58,303 nucleotides of DNA, from contig NZ_RDSD01000026.1 in the NCBI RefSeq assembly GCF_003712195.1, positions 1-58,303 of the forward strand, read 5' to 3'. Under the pieces are notes generated by a model. It did no database searches and was not told the DNA's origin. It saw only the letters and a program-made list of their open reading frames with translations. The position numbers were made by a program, and so were the translations under genes. Source of the DNA: Proteiniphilum sp. X52. GTDB taxonomy: Bacteria > Bacteroidota > Bacteroidia > Bacteroidales > Dysgonomonadaceae. Positions 53,774 to 58,303 of the stretch are shown here, one piece after another. Within the stretch, counting starts at the first letter, position 1; each line of letters begins with the position of its first letter.

Positions 53774-56700
53774 TTAGACTGTTTGAGACTTAACCCTCAA
53801 CCACTCTCTCGCATTGGCGAATGCTTCCATCCATGGAGTTACTTCATGCTTGCGGTAAGCGTGGGGATACCATGCGTTTTGCCAGGGGAAGATCGAACGT
53901 TCGGGATGCGGCATCATGGCCAGATGGCGCCCGTCGCGTGAGCAGACCGCGGCCGTGGCATAGTCGGAGCCGTTGGGATTACCCGGGTATTGGTCATAGA
54001 AGTATTTTGCCGCGATATGGTAAGCCGATTCGGCTTCGGGGAGATCGAAACGGCCTTCGCCGTGGGCTACCCAAACACCGAGTTTCGTGCCTTCGAGCGA
54101 TTTGAGCATGACCGATTCATTTTTTGGTATCTCCAGACTGACGAAAGCCGATTCGAATTTGTGGGACAAGTTGTGGCGCATCTTAGGATGGTTATCTCCC
54201 ATTTCTGGGTAGATCAACCCCAACTCCATCAATAATTGGCAGCCGTTACAGATGCCGAGGCTAAGCGTGTCTTCACGCGCAAAGAAGTGGCTCAATGCCG
54301 CTTTTGCCTTTTCATTATAGCGGAAGCCACCGGCCCATCCTTTGGAGGATCCCAGCACATCGGAATTGGAGAATCCGCCGCAGAAGACGGCGAACTGCAC
54401 ATCTTCCAATGTTTCGCGACCGGAAGTAAGATCGGTCATATGCACATCTTTCACGTCAAAACCGGCAAGCCAAAGTGAGTAGGCCATTTCCCGTTCGCCA
54501 TTGGTGCCTTTTTCGCGGATAATGGCGGCGGTGAGTCCCGATCTCTCCTGCCTGTGGGGATTCAGTCCCATCTCTTCCATCTTTCCCGTAAAGGAAGGGT
54601 TGAAACCGAACTGAAGCGGTTGGTTCTTATAATTCTCGAACCGTTGTGCGGCACAGGCTTCGCCACTTTGTTTCCGATCGAGCAGGTAAGAGGTTTTATA
54701 CCATACCTCCCGTAACCGGTCGATAGCGAACTCTTTACGGAAGGTGTCTTTGGAGATTACCAGTTTGCGTTCTTCTATCGGGCGCGCTACGATAGCGGCT
54801 CCCACACCGTAATCCTGCAGGATCTTTTCCACCAGGCGATGATGTTTTACCTGAATGATCACCCCGGGATTTTCGGAGAAGAGGATTTTTATCAGGTCTG
54901 CATGGCGTATCTTGTCGAAGCGTGCTTCCAATCCTCCCCGGGGGTTGGCAAAGCACATCTCCAGCATGGCGGTGATCATCCCTCCGGCAGAGATATCATG
55001 GCCGGCGAGGATCAATCCGCGGTTCACCAACTCCTGCACTGCCGCGAAGGTGTTCTTGAAATATTCGGCATCGGTCACCGTAGGCGCTTCGTCCCCGATC
55101 TTGCTCATTGTTTGAGCGAATGCCGATCCTCCTAATTTGAAAATGTCGAATGAAAAGTCGATATAATAGAGGTAGGTGCCTCTTATGTAAGCCAGTACCG
55201 GTGACACGATCTTGCGGATATTTTTCACTTCGGCGGCGGCGGAAATAATGACCGTCCCTGGTGAGTAGACTTTGTCGTGGCCGTATTTCTGTGTCATGGA
55301 GAGAGAATCTTTTCCTGTAGGGATATTGATACCCAAGTCGCAGGCAAAGTCGGAACAAGCTTCCACCGCTTTGTAAAGACGGGCATCCTCTCCGGGATTG
55401 CGGCAGGGCCACATCCAGTTAGCGCTGAGGGAGACAGTTTGTAATCCGTCGGCAAGCGGGGCGAACACGATGTTGGTAAGTGCTTCGGCGATTGCCATCA
55501 TCGATCCGGCGGCAGGGTCAATCATGGCCACTTGCGGGGCGTGTCCCAGCGACGTTGCCATACCGGCATAACCGTTATAGTCGAGCGCAATGGCACCGCA
55601 GTCGCTCAATGGCAGTTGGATCTCACCCTGGCATTGCTGACGGGCGATTTTCCCGGTAACAGACCGGTCTACCTTGTTGGTAAGCCAGTCCTTGCAGGCA
55701 ACTGCTTCCAATTTGAGCACGTTCTCGATATATGTTTCCAGTAATTCCTGATCATATTCCGGGGCACTGTATTCTTCAGTGACACTGGTGTCCTCCATGA
55801 TGGTGACGGGTGGTTTTCCGAAGAAATCCTCCAGTTCCATATCGATGGGGCAGGCACCGTCGGGCTGGCGGAAGGTGAATCTCATATCGCCGGTAGTCTC
55901 ACCTACCACATACATGGGCGAGCGTTCGCGGGAGGCAATGCGTCCTATCCGTTCTATATCCTTTTGTTCCACCAGTAAGCCCATCCGTTCCTGGCTTTCG
56001 TTGCCTATGATCTCCCGCGCGGAGAGGGTTTCGTCTCCGACAGGCAGTTTGCCCATCTCAATGATACCCCCTGTCTTTTCCACCAATTCCGACAGGCAGT
56101 TGAGGTGGCCTCCCGCTCCGTGGTCGTGAATGGAAACGATGGGGTTTTCATCCGATTCGGCCAGGGCACGAATCACGTTGGCTACACGTTTCTGCATCTC
56201 AGGGTTGGCGCGCTGCACGGCATTCAATTCGATACCGGCAGCGTATTCACCGGTGTTGACCGATGAAACGGCGCCGCCACCCATGCCGATACGGTAATTG
56301 TCACCGCCGAGCACCACTACTTTTTCGCCCCTTCGCGGATCTCCTTTTTTTGCGTCACGCTTGTTGGCATAACCCACACCGCCGGCCAGCATGATTACTT
56401 TATCGTATCCGAACTTCTTGTTGTTCTCGGCATGCTCCAAGGTGAGCACCGATCCGCAGATCAGCGGTTGTCCGAATTTGTTGCCGAAGTCGGACGCTCC
56501 ATTGGAGGCTTTGATAAGGATCTGTTCGGGTGTCTGATAAAGCCATTTGCGTGATGGCACCGTTTGTTCCCATGCGCGTCCTTCTTCGAGACGGGGATAG
56601 GAGGTCATATAAATCGCTGTGCCTGCCACCGGAAGCGATCCCTTTCCCCCCGCCAACCGGTCGCGGATCTCACCGCCCGTGCCGGTGGACGCACCGTTGA

Positions 56701-57493
56701 ATGGCTCCACCGTGGTGGGGAAGTTATGAGTTTCGGCTTTGAGTGAGAGCACGCTTTCTACCTCTTTGGTTTGGAAAAAATCGGGTTTATCACCGCTTGC
56801 CGGGGCAAACTGTTGTATGGTAGGGCCTTGCACAAAAGCCACATTGTCTTTGTAAGCCGATACAAGGCTGTTGGGATTAACGGAAGACGTTTTCTTGATC
56901 AACTGGAACAGGGTCATCTCTTTTTCTTCACCATCAATGACGAATTTACCGTTAAATATTTTGTGTCGACAATGTTCTGAATTTACTTGTGAGAAACCAA
57001 ACACTTCACTGTCGGTGAGCTTGCGTCCCATTTTCCGGCTGACAGCGTTGAGGTAATCGATCTCCTCATCGCTCAATGCAAGTCCTTCCGCCTGATTATA
57101 AGCTGCAATATTGTCAATATATATGATCGGTTCGGGCTCCTTGTCAATAGTGAACACAGATTGATCCAGCTTGTCATACCTGCGTTGCAACATCGGATCA
57201 AATTCCGCTGTATTGTCGTCACTATATGGCCTATATTCCTCGACACGTGTGATTCCCCCGATACCCATGTTCTGGGTGATTTCCACCGCGCAAGTGCTCC
57301 ATGGAGTGATCATTTCACGGCGCGGGCCGATAAATGATTGGTCGATACTTTTTACGGGGAGTAATTCAGCCTCGCCGAACAGCCATGTCAGTTTTTGAAT
57401 CTCCTCAGTGGAAAATTCCGCATTGGTTTGTAGGGCGATCACGCTTTGGGAGTGAGTTCTAAAAAATGTAATCATATCTGTCAATCTATTCAA
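53774..57493 (-). CDS. purL: Phosphoribosylformylglycinamidine synthase (large single-chain PurL)
   Basis: This 1239-residue enzyme converts FGAR to FGAM with glutamine and ATP in purine synthesis. The N-terminal domain (about 1-160), two AIRS-like halves (VNSEHCRHKIFNGKF, LKAETHNFPTTVEPFNGA, GTGGEIRDRLAGGKGS, HDISAGGMITAMLEM) and the C-terminal glutamine amidotransferase are all present. The nucleophile Cys in LGICNGCQLLMEL is at about 1081, with the HGEGRF and PHPER parts of the triad later. The fused form (not purL/purQ/purS) is typical of Bacteroidetes. The ATG six codons later is also possible as the start. Confidence 0.97.
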   Translation of the reverse strand: MNRLTDMITFFRTHSQSVIALQTNAEFSTEEIQKLTWLFGEAELLPVKSIDQSFIGPRREMITPWSTCAVEITQNMGIGGITRVEEYRPYSDDNTAEFDPMLQRRYDKLDQSVFTIDKEPEPIIYIDNIAAYNQAEGLALSDEEIDYLNAVSRKMGRKLTDSEVFGFSQVNSEHCRHKIFNGKFVIDGEEKEMTLFQLIKKTSSVNPNSLVSAYKDNVAFVQGPTIQQFAPASGDKPDFFQTKEVESVLSLKAETHNFPTTVEPFNGASTGTGGEIRDRLAGGKGSLPVAGTAIYMTSYPRLEEGRAWEQTVPSRKWLYQTPEQILIKASNGASDFGNKFGQPLICGSVLTLEHAENNKKFGYDKVIMLAGGVGYANKRDAKKGDPRRGEKVVVLGGDNYRIGMGGGAVSSVNTGEYAAGIELNAVQRANPEMQKRVANVIRALAESDENPIVSIHDHGAGGHLNCLSELVEKTGGIIEMGKLPVGDETLSAREIIGNESQERMGLLVEQKDIERIGRIASRERSPMYVVGETTGDMRFTFRQPDGACPIDMELEDFFGKPPVTIMEDTSVTEEYSAPEYDQELLETYIENVLKLEAVACKDWLTNKVDRSVTGKIARQQCQGEIQLPLSDCGAIALDYNGYAGMATSLGHAPQVAMIDPAAGSMMAIAEALTNIVFAPLADGLQTVSLSANWMWPCRNPGEDARLYKAVEACSDFACDLGINIPTGKDSLSMTQKYGHDKVYSPGTVIISAAAEVKNIRKIVSPVLAYIRGTYLYYIDFSFDIFKLGGSAFAQTMSKIGDEAPTVTDAEYFKNTFAAVQELVNRGLILAGHDISAGGMITAMLEMCFANPRGGLEARFDKIRHADLIKILFSENPGVIIQVKHHRLVEKILQDYGVGAAIVARPIEERKLVISKDTFRKEFAIDRLREVWYKTSYLLDRKQSGEACAAQRFENYKNQPLQFGFNPSFTGKMEEMGLNPHRQERSGLTAAIIREKGTNGEREMAYSLWLAGFDVKDVHMTDLTSGRETLEDVQFAVFCGGFSNSDVLGSSKGWAGGFRYNEKAKAALSHFFAREDTLSLGICNGCQLLMELGLIYPEMGDNHPKMRHNLSHKFESAFVSLEIPKNESVMLKSLEGTKLGVWVAHGEGRFDLPEAESAYHIAAKYFYDQYPGNPNGSDYATAAVCSRDGRHLAMMPHPERSIFPWQNAWYPHAYRKHEVTPWMEAFANAREWLRVKSQTV

Positions 57494-57517
57494 CTTTCAT
57501 CCATTTGAATTGAGAGA

Positions 57518-57546
57518 CAAAGTTAGTGAACATTTTCGTTAAGCAA
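57518..57546 (-). promoter_or_regulatory. purL promoter
   Basis: On the minus strand TTG (57544-57546) and TAACTTTG (57518-57525) are 18 bases apart. The -33 part lies inside the 64-base dispersed repeat, and the -7 box lies just outside it. Confidence 0.55.
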
Positions 57547-57752
57547 GAGCAGAATAAATTTATTTGTTTTGCCGAGCACAGAAAATGTCTAATGTAATTG
57601 AACTTTTTCGATAAGCGGATAGAGAGCAAAACTTGTTTTGTCGATGTTGCGTAAAGAAAAAGTCTAAACATTCGTGAACTTTTCCCATAAATGGATACAG
57701 AGGTACAACTTGTTTTGTATGTTTTGCATAATGGATGTACCTTTGCACCGGA
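57528..57752 (+). repeat. Dispersed 64-base repeat, copy 2, heading three degenerate ~73-base units
   Basis: Bases 57528-57591 match 26566-26629 at 63/64. Two further, more diverged units follow, beginning gaactttttcg (57600) and gaacttttccc (57676), 72 and 76 bases apart; each contains aacttgttttg. The first unit contains the perfect 12-base palindrome aataaatttatt. Confidence 0.85.
57714..57745 (+). promoter_or_regulatory. Promoter of the LysE-family gene
   Basis: TTTG (57714-57717) and TACCTTTG (57738-57745) are 20 bases apart. The predicted transcript starts about 35 bases before ATG 57786, inside the last repeat unit. Confidence 0.65.
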
Positions 57753-57785
57753 AAAATTTGGAGTGATATCTATAAACAGCGATAC

Positions 57786-58303
57786 ATGTTCGAAACAATC
57801 GCCAAGGGGTTTGTTATTGGATTGTTGGTCTCCGCTCCTATGGGGCCTATCAATATGCTGGTCATTCAGCGGACACTCAACCGGGGATGGAGTCATGGTT
57901 TTGTGACGGGATTGGGTGCTATGCTGTCTGATCTGGTCTATGTCTTGACTACATTAGTGGGGTTGAGTTTTATCTCCGATTTTTTTGATAAATATGAGCA
58001 GGTTATACAGGCCATGGGAAGCATCATTCTTGTTTTATTCGGCATCATGGTATTCCGTTCCAATCCTTTGAGAGAATGGACTCCCGATAAACTGCCCCGG
58101 GAAACACGATATATGAGAGATTTTGTCACGTCGTTTTTCCTCACCTTATCCAATGTGGCGATTATTTTAATACTCATGGGGATTTACGCCCGTTTCTCAT
58201 TTAACCCTTTGGCGGACGGAAGCAGGTTTTTTGCCGCCGGGTTGGCCGCGTTTACCGCTGCCACATTTATATGGTGGTTCTTTCTCACCACTTTGGTTGC
58301 CCG
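57786..58303 (+). CDS. LysE-family amino-acid exporter (partial, cut by window end)
   Basis: The first 172 codons are visible and open to the window end. The start is MFETIAKGFVIGLLVSAPMG, followed by PINMLVIQRTLNRGWSHGF. Three or more membrane helices follow, with the charged loop typical of LysE/RhtB translocators. The family exports amino acids or related solutes. The gene has a consensus promoter and is divergent from purL. The substrate cannot be inferred. Confidence 0.85.
   Translation, partial: MFETIAKGFVIGLLVSAPMGPINMLVIQRTLNRGWSHGFVTGLGAMLSDLVYVLTTLVGLSFISDFFDKYEQVIQAMGSIILVLFGIMVFRSNPLREWTPDKLPRETRYMRDFVTSFFLTLSNVAIILILMGIYARFSFNPLADGSRFFAAGLAAFTAATFIWWFFLTTLVA

Overview
This window looks like chromosomal DNA of a Bacteroidales species. 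The gene content is closest to Dysgonomonadaceae (Proteiniphilum/Petrimonas-like), but the family and genus are inferred from general resemblance only. Supporting signs are a SusC/SusD pair, many lipoproteins, the Bacteroidetes-type promoter (TTTG or TTG, about 20 bases, then TAnnTTTG) before many genes, a PPi-dependent phosphofructokinase, a GT3-type glycogen synthase next to a short glucan phosphorylase, and a single-chain PurL. Most of the window is ordinary core chromosome. I see no rRNA, tRNA, CRISPR array, intact transposon or prophage.

Layout. 1-2542 (minus): a lipoprotein with an HExxH motif, followed by at least three tandem copies of a small secreted protein. This is the most unusual coding block. 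2789-6145 (plus): a possible 23-codon leader ORF, an M13 peptidase, riboflavin synthase and a nitroreductase. 6328-13572 (plus): an envelope cluster with an outer-membrane barrel, a TPR protein, LptC, a GldE/CorC-like CBS protein and a SurA/PpiD-like foldase. 13683-15338 (minus): PPi-phosphofructokinase, divergent from sucA-sucB (15636-19715). 19781-26326 (minus): PcrA/UvrD helicase, a small outer-membrane protein, thymidine kinase and MutS. 26897-29438: a sirtuin and two FKBP isomerases. 30002-34637: an isolated SusC/SusD pair. 35022-35530: a decayed AAA-ATPase gene. 35666-39910: an MFS transporter, a membrane TPR regulator, a DUF3244-like secreted protein and a small AraC-type regulator. 40035-44435 (minus): glycogen synthase and glucan phosphorylase, divergent from mfd (44508-47861). 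47843-57493 (minus): serine acetyltransferase, a DUF4954 protein, RecA, a truncated peroxiredoxin (bcp) remnant, DprA, a thioesterase and PurL. The window ends inside a LysE-family exporter gene.

How the genes fit together. DNA maintenance genes (pcrA, mutS, mfd, recA, dprA) are scattered among central metabolism (pfp, sucAB, glgP/glycogen synthase, cysE, purL, ribE, tdk) and envelope assembly genes. The less ordinary material lies between genes. It includes (i) the duplicated secreted-protein array, (ii) a leader ORF with a palindrome before the M13 peptidase, (iii) a 64-base repeat present twice at 63/64 identity, (iv) islands of short tandem words with periods of 7, 8 or 9 bases in many intergenic gaps, and (v) two gene fossils. 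One of the fossils appears to leave recA behind the old bcp promoter.
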